Shown piece by piece: positions 17,025 to 25,714 of a stretch of 64,000 bases of DNA. The notes beneath the pieces were generated by a model. It searched no databases. It saw nothing but the letters and a program-made list of their open reading frames with translations, and had not been told where the DNA came from. The DNA is from Mariniphaga sp041686935 (GTDB taxonomy: Bacteria > Bacteroidota > Bacteroidia > Bacteroidales > Prolixibacteraceae): positions 119,214 to 183,213 of the forward strand of contig JAWLCW010000010.1 of NCBI GenBank assembly GCA_041686935.1, written 5' to 3'. The position numbers were made by a program, and so were the translations under genes. Numbering within the stretch: position 1 is the first letter of the stretch; each line of letters begins with the position of its first letter.

Positions 17025-19478
17025 ATGGGAAAATTAAAAAATTCAGGATTTGAGAATATGTTTTTAAGTAGAATGATGCAAGACGATTCAGATTATATAC
17101 CAATTATTGCCGATGGCGACGACGCCGATCTTAAAAACGTGGAAATTCCCGATGTTTTGCCCATCCTTCCTCTGCGCAACACCGTCCTTTTTCCCGGTGT
17201 AGTTTTGCCCATAAATGTAGGACGTAAAAAATCGCTGCAACTCATAAAAGATGTTTATAGAGGCAGCCGTCTGCTTGGCACAGTTGCACAAAAGGATTAT
17301 ACGATCGACGATCCGGAAACAAAAGATCTGTTTTCGGTTGGAACAATGGCTGAAATCCTTAAAATACTGGAAATGCCTGATGGTTCCACTTCAGTGATTA
17401 TTCAGGGGAAAAGGCGCTATGCCATTCGTGAATTTGTTACTGAAGAACCATATTACAAAGCAGCGGTTGAATCATTATCGGACATTTCACCCCAAAACGA
17501 TTCAGAATTTAACGCTATTGTTGGTTCGTTAAAAGATCTTTCCATAAAAATTGCCCAGTTCTCGGCAAACGTACCACCTGAAGCAACTTTTGCCGTAAAA
17601 AATATTGAAAATTCCACCTTTCTTATCAATTTCATTTGTTCGAATACAGATATTAATGTTGAAGACAAGCAAAACCTGTTGGAGATAGAAAGTTTAAAGG
17701 ACCGCGGTGTGCAGGCTATCAGCTACCTTGTTAAGGAGGTGCAGATGCTTGAACTGAAGCAGGACATTCAGAAAAAGGTGAAAACTGATATGGATAAACA
17801 GCAGCGCGAATTTATGCTCAATCAGCAGATGAAAACCATTCAGGATGAGTTGGGTGGAAATCCCATTGAGCAGGAAATTAAGGAATTGAAAGGAAAAGCA
17901 AAAGATAAAAAATGGAGCAAAGAGGTAGCGAAGTTTTTTGAGAAGGAAGTTGAAAAACTCCATCGCCTCAACCCGGCTGCCGGCGAATATTCGGTACAGT
18001 TCACTTTTTGCCAGACACTGGCTGAGTTGCCCTGGAATGAATACAGCAAAGATAATTTCGATCTGAAAAATGCGCGGAAGGTATTGGACGAGGATCACTA
18101 TGGATTGGAGAAGGTAAAAGAACGAATCCTTGAACACCTGGCAGTATTGAAGTTGAAAAACGATATGAAAGCGCCCATTCTTTGTCTTTACGGTCCTCCG
18201 GGAGTAGGTAAAACTTCGCTGGGAAAATCGGTTGCCCGAGCTCTCGATCGCAGGTTTGTACGCATGAGCCTCGGAGGATTGCACGACGAATCGGAAATAC
18301 GCGGCCACCGGAAAACGTATATTGGGGCAATGCCTGGTCGAATTATTCAGAATATTAAAAAAGCAAAAACATCCAATCCGGTTTTTATTCTGGATGAAAT
18401 TGACAAGGTTTCCAAACATTTTCATGGCGATCCGGCCTCAGCGTTGCTGGAAGTGCTCGATCCGGAACAAAATTCCGAGTTTCACGACAATTACGTGGAA
18501 CAGGATTACGACCTTTCCAAAGTGATGTTTATTGCAACTGCAAATACTTTAAGCACTATTGCCCCACCGTTGCGCGATCGCCTCGAACTGATTGAGGTAA
18601 GCGGTTACCTGGTTGAAGAAAAAATTGAAATAGCCAAGCGGCACCTGATTCCCAAACAACTGGAGAACCATGGGTTGAAAAAAGGAGAAGTTGTTTTTCC
18701 GAAAAAAGTGATTGAAAAAATCATCGACGGTTATACCCGCGAATCGGGTGTTCGGGAACTCGATAAAAAAATTGCAAAGGTCATTCGCCGCATTGCCAAA
18801 AAAATTGCGTTTGAAGAACCGTATAATAAAAAATTAATGCCGGAGGATGTTCGTGAATACCTTGGGGTTACTGAATATTCCAAAGAAAGATACCAGGGCA
18901 ACGAGTTTGCCGGAGTGGTTACCGGCCTTGCATGGACCGCAGTGGGCGGCCAGATATTGTTTGTGGAAACCAGCCTAAGCAAAGGAAAAGGTTCGTTAAC
19001 ACTCACCGGTAATCTGGGCGACGTGATGAAGGAATCGGCCATGCTCGCTCATGAATACCTGAAATCGCATGCGGAACAGCTCGATCTGGATCCAGAGGTT
19101 TTCTCCAACTGGAATGTTCATGTGCATGTTCCCGAAGGCGCTATTCCCAAAGACGGACCTTCTGCAGGAATTACAATGGTTACTTCGCTGGCCTCGGCAT
19201 TTACACAACGTAAAGTAAAGAAGAGCCTGGCTATGACCGGCGAAATTACCCTGCGCGGGAAAGTGCTTCCGGTGGGCGGCATCAAAGAAAAAATTCTGGC
19301 AGCCAAACGCGCCGGCATAACCGAAATCATCATCTCAGCCGATAACAAAAAAAACCTGGAAGAAATTAAAGAGGAATATCTGAAAGGGCTTACTTTTCAT
19401 TTTGTGAATACGATTATGGATGTGCTGAATATTGCCTTGATGAAAACAAAAGTGGAAAATCCGGTGAAACTAAGTTAA
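17025..19478 (+). CDS. lon: ATP-dependent protease Lon
   Basis: Lon is the cytosolic AAA+ serine protease that degrades misfolded and regulatory proteins, including many antitoxins. At 817 residues it has full family length: an N-terminal substrate-binding domain (LPILPLRNTVLFPGVVLPI), the AAA+ module with Walker A GPPGVGKTS (from residue 390) and Walker B VFILDEIDK, and the protease domain with the Ser713-containing PKDGPSAGITM and the lysine-containing GGIKEKILAAKRAG. ATG 17025 gives a normal N-terminus. Two toxin-antitoxin pairs lie elsewhere in this window, and Lon is the usual protease for such antitoxins. Confidence 0.97.
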   Translation: MGKLKNSGFENMFLSRMMQDDSDYIPIIADGDDADLKNVEIPDVLPILPLRNTVLFPGVVLPINVGRKKSLQLIKDVYRGSRLLGTVAQKDYTIDDPETKDLFSVGTMAEILKILEMPDGSTSVIIQGKRRYAIREFVTEEPYYKAAVESLSDISPQNDSEFNAIVGSLKDLSIKIAQFSANVPPEATFAVKNIENSTFLINFICSNTDINVEDKQNLLEIESLKDRGVQAISYLVKEVQMLELKQDIQKKVKTDMDKQQREFMLNQQMKTIQDELGGNPIEQEIKELKGKAKDKKWSKEVAKFFEKEVEKLHRLNPAAGEYSVQFTFCQTLAELPWNEYSKDNFDLKNARKVLDEDHYGLEKVKERILEHLAVLKLKNDMKAPILCLYGPPGVGKTSLGKSVARALDRRFVRMSLGGLHDESEIRGHRKTYIGAMPGRIIQNIKKAKTSNPVFILDEIDKVSKHFHGDPASALLEVLDPEQNSEFHDNYVEQDYDLSKVMFIATANTLSTIAPPLRDRLELIEVSGYLVEEKIEIAKRHLIPKQLENHGLKKGEVVFPKKVIEKIIDGYTRESGVRELDKKIAKVIRRIAKKIAFEEPYNKKLMPEDVREYLGVTEYSKERYQGNEFAGVVTGLAWTAVGGQILFVETSLSKGKGSLTLTGNLGDVMKESAMLAHEYLKSHAEQLDLDPEVFSNWNVHVHVPEGAIPKDGPSAGITMVTSLASAFTQRKVKKSLAMTGEITLRGKVLPVGGIKEKILAAKRAGITEIIISADNKKNLEEIKEEYLKGLTFHFVNTIMDVLNIALMKTKVENPVKLS

Positions 19479-19589
19479 AAACATTTGTTTATTTTCATTC
19501 GTTGAAGAATTTGTTTTCCATGCAGGTTTTTTTTCAAACATTTTCTTGTCATTCTTGTTTATGCCTGTGAATTTAAAAAGGTATTTCAG

Positions 19590-20060
19590 ATGAAAGGTAT
19601 AACTACATTTTTAGCAGGATTGATTATCGGAACAGGAGCAACTTTTTTGATAATTGGTTTAATTCTTCCCAACAAAATGTTTGTGGTGGAAGAAAGCAAA
19701 TTTGATTTTGAAGAGACGGTGGATGCCATTGTAGAATCGGCAGAATCAAAAGATTGGACCATTTCGCATATTTACGACCTTCAGGCATCGCTGAAGAAAA
19801 AGGACTTTGATGTAGCCCCGGTTTTTGTTATTTCACTCTGTAACCCGCCTTATGCCAACAAAATTCTTGGAACCGATGAAGACCGGATGGTTTCTGCTAT
19901 GATGCCCTGCCGGGTGGCTGTGTATGAAAAAGATGGAAAAACATATGTTTCTATGCTGAATGCCGAACTTTTTGCCCGATTCCTCAGTAAAAATGTAAAA
20001 CAAACCATTGTTGAAACCAGTGAAGAAACAATTGATATTTTAAAACCAATAATTAATTAA
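19590..20060 (+). CDS. Membrane-anchored DUF302 protein
   Basis: The 156-residue protein has one N-terminal transmembrane segment (FLAGLIIGTGATFLIIGLIL) and a DUF302-like domain. Core features are the DFEETVDAIVESAESKDWTI helix, VFVISLCNPPYANKIL and MMPCRVAVYEKDGKTYVSMLN. DUF302 proteins are small alpha/beta domains of unknown activity that often sit near redox or metal genes. A lipoprotein with a heavy-metal domain starts 4 bp after its stop, so the two are surely co-transcribed and both face the periplasm. Confidence 0.75.
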   Translation: MKGITTFLAGLIIGTGATFLIIGLILPNKMFVVEESKFDFEETVDAIVESAESKDWTISHIYDLQASLKKKDFDVAPVFVISLCNPPYANKILGTDEDRMVSAMMPCRVAVYEKDGKTYVSMLNAELFARFLSKNVKQTIVETSEETIDILKPIIN

Positions 20061-20064
20061 TAGT

Positions 20065-20373
20065 ATGAGAAACCTTGTTTTCATTTTGGGAATATTTATT
20101 CTTGTCTCCTGCGGAGGACAAAAAAAGCAAAATGACGAAAATGATTCATCTGCGCAGGCTGCATTAACCGAGGTAACATTAAATGTTGGAGGCATGCATT
20201 GCGACATGTGCGTGGCGTCAATTGAAAAAGGAGTTGGAGCTATAGAAGGCGTTGAATTTGTAAATGCAGAGTTGAGCGACTCAACTGCTGTGGTTCATTT
20301 CAACGAAGCAGAAACCAGTCTGGCCGAAATTACACAAGCCATTGAAAAAAGAGGATATACGGTAAAAGAATAA
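20065..20373 (+). CDS. Lipoprotein with heavy-metal-associated (HMA) domain
   Basis: The 102-residue protein has a lipoprotein signal (MRNLVFILGIFILVSC, lipobox LVSC) and, after a polar linker rich in Asn/Asp/Gln, one HMA domain with the soft-metal motif GMHCDMC (CxxC) in a beta-alpha-beta-beta-alpha-beta layout. HMA domains usually bind Cu(I), Zn or Hg; most are cytosolic or fused to P-type ATPases, so a lipid-anchored, extracytoplasmic one is less common. It is coupled to the DUF302 gene, which suggests joint metal handling or sensing in the periplasm. No transporter is adjacent. Confidence 0.8.
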   Translation: MRNLVFILGIFILVSCGGQKKQNDENDSSAQAALTEVTLNVGGMHCDMCVASIEKGVGAIEGVEFVNAELSDSTAVVHFNEAETSLAEITQAIEKRGYTVKE

Positions 20374-20486
20374 AGAAATATCCTTTTATTCAGGTGGTTT
20401 ACCTTGTTTTTTCGTCAATTGGCGGATTGTGGCATTTTTTTTGTTTCGCTTTGCCCTAATTTTACAGGAATCAGAAACAATTTGCC

Positions 20487-20639
20487 ATGAATTACAATGA
20501 AAACAATAAACAGAAAGTTGCAGTCGGAAAGGTTGCAGTCTGGAACATAAAGGTAGCGGTTTTTGAGCCGGCTATGATTTTGAGCCGGTTGCTGCCAGCC
20601 GAAACTAAATACTGGAAGTTAAAGGTAGTGTTGAATTAA
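20487..20639 (+). CDS. Possible 50-residue small ORF
   Basis: An ATG at 20487 opens a 50-codon frame ending at TAA just before a strong bidirectional terminator. The predicted peptide is basic with repeated Lys-Val-Ala-Val-like triplets (KVAVGKVAVWNIKVAVF). The DNA itself has a near-duplicate AAAGTTGCAGTC / AAAGGTTGCAGTC. No family is recognised. It could equally be a noncoding transcript or decayed sequence. Confidence 0.25.
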   Translation: MNYNENNKQKVAVGKVAVWNIKVAVFEPAMILSRLLPAETKYWKLKVVLN

Positions 20640-20640
20640 T

Positions 20641-20672
20641 AAAAAGCTTCCGCCGCCCGGCGGAAGCTTTTT
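20641..20672. terminator. Bidirectional terminator
   Basis: A 14-bp perfect inverted repeat (AAAAAGCTTCCGCC / GGCGGAAGCTTTTT) with a 4-nt loop has A and T tracts on both sides. It ends the rightward lipoprotein unit and the leftward carAB operon. Confidence 0.93.
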
Positions 20673-20677
20673 ATTGA

Positions 20678-23600
20678 TTACTGGTATTCGTCCCAGCTTT
20701 TAATGCTGATGTCCTTTAAATCATATTTGCAGATTCCGTAAATAAATGCACTGGCCACCCTCGCATTCGTAATTAACGGCACATTAAAATCAATGGCATT
20801 TCTCCGGATTTGATATCCGTTTTTCAATTCCCGTTTTGTGTAATTTTTGGGAATATTTATCAGTAGATCAATTTTTTTATCTCTAAGGTATTCAATGGTA
20901 TTCGGATGTCTGTCTTCTTCGTCGGGCCAGTGTAGCAACGTGGTTTTTACGCCGTTGTCGTGGAAAAATTTGTGAGTGCCCTCGGTTGCAAATAAATTGT
21001 AGCCCCTTGCCTCAAGCATTTGCGCACTTTTCAGCAATTCAATTTTCGAACGCGATGGCCCGGAGGAAATCAGAATATTTCTAATTGGAATGCGGTAACC
21101 TACCGAAAGCATCGCCTTCAGAATGGCTTCGTAATAATTCTCGCCAATGCAGCCCACTTCGCCGGTTGACGCCATGTCAACGCCAAGCACCGGGTCGGCA
21201 TTCAGCAAACGGGCGAATGAGAATTGCGGTGCTTTCACACCCACGTAATCCAGTTCAAACAACGATTTGTCGGGTTTTTCAACCGGCACACCCAGCATTA
21301 CTTTGGTGGCAATTTCAATCAGGTTAAGTTTCATTACCTTCGAAACAAACGGGAAACTCCGTGATGCCCTGAGGTTACATTCAATTACCTTAATGTCGTT
21401 GTCTTTGGCCAGAAACTGCATGTTGAACGGCCCGGTAATTTCAAGCCCTTTGGCAATTTGCCGCGCTATCCGCTTAATTCTTCTTATGGTTTCCACATAT
21501 AATTTTTGAGGTGGAAAAACAATGGTTGCGTCGCCCGAGTGCACACCGGCAAACTCCACATGTTCCGAGATGGCATAGGCAATGATTTCGCCCTCGCGGG
21601 CCACGGCATCGATTTCAATCTCCTTGGCTTCTTCAATAAATTCTGAAACCACCACCGGATGCTCTTTTGAAACGTTGGATGCCATTTCAAGGAAATGTTC
21701 CAGTTGGTCGGAGTTGGAAACCACATTCATAGCCGCACCCGAAAGTACATACGATGGGCGGATGAGAACCGGATAACCTACCTCATTAATGAATTTGTAA
21801 ATTTCTTCGAAGGTTGAAAGTTTTGCCCAACGTGGCTGGTCCACCTTTAATTCATCGAGCAGCGACGAAAATTTCTCACGGTCTTCAGCATTATCAATTT
21901 TTACCGGCGAAGTGCCCAGCACCGGTACATGCTGGCTGTAAAGTTTCATGGCCAGATTGTTGGGAATCTGACCACCCATGGAAATAATTACCCCGTGCGG
22001 GTTTTCCAAATCGACGATATCCAAAACCCGCTCAAAAGTCAATTCATCGAAATAGAGCCGGTCGCAGGTATCATAATCGGTACTTACCGTTTCGGGATTG
22101 TAATTTATCATTACCGACCGGTAGTTTTCCTTTTTAATGGCGTCGATGGCGTTCACACTGCACCAGTCGAATTCCACCGAGCTGCCAATCCTGTATGCAC
22201 CAGAACCTAATACAATCACTGATTTATCGTCGTTCAGGTATTCAATGTCGTGTTCGCTGCCATTGTAGGTCAGGTAAAGGTAATTGGTCATTGCCGGATA
22301 TTCTCCCGCAAGCGTATCAATTTGTTTTACCACCGGTGTAATTCCATGTTTTTTTCTGAATGCCCGAACTTTCAGCAAATCTTCCTGAATATTTTTATTC
22401 TGACTTTCCAATACCAGTCGGGCAATCTGGAAATCAGAAAATCCGGCTTGTTTGGCTAGTTTTAAAAGGTGAACCGGAAGGTTTTCAAGTTCATTTACCT
22501 GCTCAAGCTCTGTTTTTATATTGTGAATGTTTTTCAACCGATACAAAAACCAGCGGTCAATTTTTGTTTTTTCATAGATGTCGTCAATCGGGTAATTTTT
22601 GTTGAACGCTTCGGCAATGGCAAAAATCCGGCGGTCAGTCGGATGGGTAAGTTCCGATTCAATTTCTTCGATGTTAACTTCTTCCTTGTTGCCCACAAAA
22701 CCGTGCATGCCAAGGCCAACCATGCGTATTCCCTTTTGAATGGCTTCCTCGAACGTTCGGCCGATGGCCATAATTTCGCCCACACTTTTCATGGAACTGC
22801 CAATGTTTTTTGAAACCCCGATAAATTTATTGAGGTCCCAGCGCGGAATTTTTACCACACAGTAGTCCAGCGCCGGTTCAAAGGCGGCAGTGGTCACTTT
22901 CGTTACCGAGTTTTTCAACTGGTGCAATCCGTAACCCAATCCCAGTTTGGCAGCCACAAAAGCCAGCGGATAGCCGGTTGCTTTCGATGCCAGTGCCGAG
23001 GAACGCGAAAGTCGGGCGTTCACCTCTATTACCCGGTAATCTTCGGAATGTGGGTCGAGGGCAAACTGTACGTTGCATTCCCCAATAACCCCAACACGAC
23101 GAATGATTTTAATGGAAATTTCGCGTAGTTTATGGTATTCCGCATTGGAAAGCGTTTGCGAAGGCGCCACCACAATACTTTCGCCTGTGTGAATTCCCAG
23201 CGGGTCGAAATTTTCCATATTACAAACAGTAATGCAGTTGTCGAAACGGTCGCGCACCACTTCGTACTCCACTTCTTTCCAGCCTTTTATGGATTCTTCG
23301 ACCAAAATTTGCGGCGAATAGGAGAAGGCCTTGGAGGCCAGTGCTTCCAGCTCAGCATCGATTTCACAAAAACCACTTCCCAGGCCGCCCAGCGTGTAGG
23401 CCGCCCGGATGATAATGGGGAAACCGACTTTTTGCGCTGCTGCCCTGGCTTCAGCCATGTTGGAGGCTGCAATACTTAGTGGTGTTTTTACATTAATTTC
23501 GCCCAGCATTATGCGGAAAATATCCCGGTCTTCGGTATCGATAATCGACTGAACCGGTGTTCCCACAACTTCAACATTGTATTTTTCCAGCACACCTGAC

Positions 23601-23908
23601 TGGAATAGGGCCACGCCGCAGTTCAGGGCAGTTTGTCCGCCGAATGCCAGCAGAATACCCTGCGGTTTTTCCTTTTTGATTACTTCTTCCACAAAAAAGG
23701 GAGTAACCGGCAAAAAGTAAATTTTATCGGCAATTTCTTCCGAAGTTTGAATGGTGGCAATATTCGGATTAATGAGAACCGTTTCCACACCTTCTTCCTT
23801 CAGCGCTTTTAAAGCCTGCGAACCGGAATAGTCAAACTCGCCTGCTTCGCCGATTTTTAGTGCTCCCGAACCGAGGACTATCGCTTTTTTAATTTTAGGA
23901 TTTATCAT
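20678..23908 (-). CDS. carB: Carbamoyl-phosphate synthase, large subunit
   Basis: CarB uses bicarbonate, ammonia delivered by CarA and two ATP to make carbamoyl phosphate for arginine and pyrimidine synthesis. The 1076-residue protein has the duplicated preATP-grasp/ATP-grasp architecture: KKAIVLGSGALKIGEAGEFDYSGSQA at the start, the repeat KSVIVLGSGAYRIGSSVEFDW near residue 565, and a C-terminal methylglyoxal-synthase-like allosteric domain (LFATEGTHKFFHDNG). It is 11 bp downstream of carA and ends at the bidirectional terminator. Confidence 0.97.
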   Translation of the reverse strand: MINPKIKKAIVLGSGALKIGEAGEFDYSGSQALKALKEEGVETVLINPNIATIQTSEEIADKIYFLPVTPFFVEEVIKKEKPQGILLAFGGQTALNCGVALFQSGVLEKYNVEVVGTPVQSIIDTEDRDIFRIMLGEINVKTPLSIAASNMAEARAAAQKVGFPIIIRAAYTLGGLGSGFCEIDAELEALASKAFSYSPQILVEESIKGWKEVEYEVVRDRFDNCITVCNMENFDPLGIHTGESIVVAPSQTLSNAEYHKLREISIKIIRRVGVIGECNVQFALDPHSEDYRVIEVNARLSRSSALASKATGYPLAFVAAKLGLGYGLHQLKNSVTKVTTAAFEPALDYCVVKIPRWDLNKFIGVSKNIGSSMKSVGEIMAIGRTFEEAIQKGIRMVGLGMHGFVGNKEEVNIEEIESELTHPTDRRIFAIAEAFNKNYPIDDIYEKTKIDRWFLYRLKNIHNIKTELEQVNELENLPVHLLKLAKQAGFSDFQIARLVLESQNKNIQEDLLKVRAFRKKHGITPVVKQIDTLAGEYPAMTNYLYLTYNGSEHDIEYLNDDKSVIVLGSGAYRIGSSVEFDWCSVNAIDAIKKENYRSVMINYNPETVSTDYDTCDRLYFDELTFERVLDIVDLENPHGVIISMGGQIPNNLAMKLYSQHVPVLGTSPVKIDNAEDREKFSSLLDELKVDQPRWAKLSTFEEIYKFINEVGYPVLIRPSYVLSGAAMNVVSNSDQLEHFLEMASNVSKEHPVVVSEFIEEAKEIEIDAVAREGEIIAYAISEHVEFAGVHSGDATIVFPPQKLYVETIRRIKRIARQIAKGLEITGPFNMQFLAKDNDIKVIECNLRASRSFPFVSKVMKLNLIEIATKVMLGVPVEKPDKSLFELDYVGVKAPQFSFARLLNADPVLGVDMASTGEVGCIGENYYEAILKAMLSVGYRIPIRNILISSGPSRSKIELLKSAQMLEARGYNLFATEGTHKFFHDNGVKTTLLHWPDEEDRHPNTIEYLRDKKIDLLINIPKNYTKRELKNGYQIRRNAIDFNVPLITNARVASAFIYGICKYDLKDISIKSWDEYQ

Positions 23909-23919
23909 GATGAAATACG

Positions 23920-25014
23920 TTACTTGTTAACCGACTGTTTGTAAACTTTAATACTTTGAATAAAATCGTCGAACAGAAATTCCGTATCTGTTGGGCCACT
24001 GGAGGCCTCGGGATGGAATTGTGTGGAAAAAAACGGTTTGGTTTTATGCCTGATGCCTTCGTTGGTATTGTCGTTCACATTGGTGAAAAGTGGTTCCCAG
24101 TCGGCAGGAAGGGTTTCGGTTGCCACAGCATAACCGTGGTTTTGAGAGGTAATAAAACACCGGTTGGTTCCCTCAAGCAAAACCGGCTGATTATGACTGC
24201 GGTGTCCGTATTTCAGTTTATAGGTATCGGCTCCGGAAGCCCGGGCAAGCAATTGGTTACCCAGACAAATTCCCATCACCGGTTTGTCATCAGTTATTAT
24301 TTTTCGGATATTCTGAACGGTTTCATCGCACATGGCCGGGTCGCCGGGGCCGTTGGAAATGAACACACCATCGTAATCTTCATTGCTGAAGTCGTAATCC
24401 CATGGAACGCGAATCACCGTGGCTCCCCGTTTCAGCAAACACCTCATGATATTGTTTTTCACTCCGCAGTCAACCAAAACCACCCTGGGGCCGCCATTTC
24501 CGTAAACTTCCCGCTGGATGCAACTTACACGTGCCACCAGGTTTTCCATATTCGGGTCATAAAAATCGATGACCTCGTCTCCGAATTCAATTTTCCCCAG
24601 CATTGAACCCTTTTCACGTAAAATTTTTGTTAAAGCGCGGGTATCCACATCAAAAATCCCCGGAACATCATATTCCCGCAACCAGTCAGAAAGGCTTTTC
24701 TCAGCATTCCAGTGGCTGAACTCAAACGAGTAATCGGCAATAATCAATCCGCTGATGTGTACTTTGTGCGACTCATAAAATTTGTGAATTCCTTCTTCCG
24801 ATTCGCCAAACGGAACCCCGTAGTTGCCAATCATCGGATAGGTGGAAACCAGAATCTGCCCGGTGTACGACGGGTCGGTAAGGCTTTCCGGATAACCCGT
24901 CATGGCGGTGTAAAAAACCACTTCGCCGGCAACCGGTTTTTCGCTTCCAAACGATTTTCCCACGAAAACTGTCCCGTCTTCGAGGGTGAGTTTTGCTTGT
25001 TTTACTTGTAACAT
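23920..25014 (-). CDS. carA: Carbamoyl-phosphate synthase, small (glutaminase) subunit
   Basis: CarA hydrolyses glutamine and passes ammonia to CarB. The 364-residue protein has the N-terminal CPSase_sm domain (LEDGTVFVGKSFGS, FYTAMTGYPESLTDPSY) and a class I glutamine amidotransferase with nucleophile Cys in PVMGICLGNQLLARA and His in TQFHPEAS. I prefer ATG 25014 (MLQVKQAK) over an in-frame TTG two codons upstream. carA and argR are divergent, sharing a 218-bp control region that contains ARG boxes. Confidence 0.96.
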   Translation of the reverse strand: MLQVKQAKLTLEDGTVFVGKSFGSEKPVAGEVVFYTAMTGYPESLTDPSYTGQILVSTYPMIGNYGVPFGESEEGIHKFYESHKVHISGLIIADYSFEFSHWNAEKSLSDWLREYDVPGIFDVDTRALTKILREKGSMLGKIEFGDEVIDFYDPNMENLVARVSCIQREVYGNGGPRVVLVDCGVKNNIMRCLLKRGATVIRVPWDYDFSNEDYDGVFISNGPGDPAMCDETVQNIRKIITDDKPVMGICLGNQLLARASGADTYKLKYGHRSHNQPVLLEGTNRCFITSQNHGYAVATETLPADWEPLFTNVNDNTNEGIRHKTKPFFSTQFHPEASSGPTDTEFLFDDFIQSIKVYKQSVNK

Positions 25015-25148
25015 GTTCAATTATCTGTTAAAAAAAATGCGCCTGCCCCGCAATTGGTTCAAACGCATTCCTTTGAATTATCCTTTTGTATTGTGCCTGT
25101 TTTATTCCCCATGAACTTTCTATTAAGAAGTTTTTGTAAAGACCGGGA

Positions 25149-25156
25149 CAAAAATA
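25149..25156 (-). promoter_or_regulatory. Putative -7 element of carAB
   Basis: The minus strand reads TATTTTTG, fitting TAnnTTTG, implying a leader of about 130 nt before carA. No clear -33 match, so weak support. Confidence 0.35.
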
Positions 25157-25178
25157 GTAATAATTCCATTAAAAAAAC

Positions 25179-25207
25179 TTGCATTGATAAAAAAATGTAT
25201 AATTTTG
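25179..25207 (+). promoter_or_regulatory. argR promoter
   Basis: TTG (25179-25181), an 18-bp spacer and TAATTTTG (25200-25207) match the Bacteroidota promoter consensus. The -7 element lies inside the first ARG box. Confidence 0.75.
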
Positions 25208-25232
25208 CAATCAAAATGTATATTTATTCACA
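25194..25232. promoter_or_regulatory. Tandem ARG boxes (ArgR operator)
   Basis: Two 18-bp boxes, 25194-25211 (core TGTATAATTTTGCA) and 25215-25232 (core TGTATATTTATTCA), are separated by 3 bp, so their centres are 21 bp apart. This is the classical ArgR hexamer layout and resembles the ARG-box consensus TGAATwwwwATTCA. It covers the -7 element and start region of argR, ending next to the ATG, so ArgR would repress itself. Confidence 0.8.
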
Positions 25233-25712
25233 ATGAAGAATAGGGTACAACGCCAGCTTGAAATACGACGGATAATTGCAAAGGGAAATGTGCACAGCCA
25301 GGAAGAATTACTGGGTGCGCTAAAAATAAAAGGGTTTGATTTAACTCAGGCCACCCTTTCGCGCGATTTGAAGTTTTTGCAGGTGGCCAAAGTACCGCAT
25401 CCGTTGAACGGATACATTTATATTATTCCGGATGATGGACAGGAAGAGACAAAACCAATGCGGTCAAAAGACAATTTTCTGGCTGAAGGTTTTAAGGGTC
25501 TCGATTTTTCTGGAAATCTGGCGGTAATGAAAACACTGCCCGGTTATGCGAGTACAATTGCTGCTGTAATTGACAGCGCACGTCAGTGGGAAATACTGGG
25601 AACCATTGCCGGCGACGATACAATTTTAATCATCAGGCGCGAGGGGACAACGAACACCGATTTGATTAACGCCCTGGTTTCAATCATCCCAAAATTGAAT
25701 AACAAATTTTAG
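25233..25712 (+). CDS. argR: Arginine repressor ArgR
   Basis: ArgR is the arginine-responsive hexameric regulator of arginine genes. The 159 residues comprise an N-terminal winged helix (RQLEIRRIIAKGNVHSQEELLGALK, then DLTQATLSRDLKFLQVAKV with the family SRDLK recognition motif) and a C-terminal oligomerisation/arginine-binding domain (VIDSARQWEILGTIAGDDTILIIRR, with the conserved GTIAGDDT). It heads the rightward arginine cluster and has tandem ARG boxes overlapping its promoter. The next gene starts 2 bp after the stop. Confidence 0.95.
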   Translation: MKNRVQRQLEIRRIIAKGNVHSQEELLGALKIKGFDLTQATLSRDLKFLQVAKVPHPLNGYIYIIPDDGQEETKPMRSKDNFLAEGFKGLDFSGNLAVMKTLPGYASTIAAVIDSARQWEILGTIAGDDTILIIRREGTTNTDLINALVSIIPKLNNKF

Positions 25713-25714
25713 AA

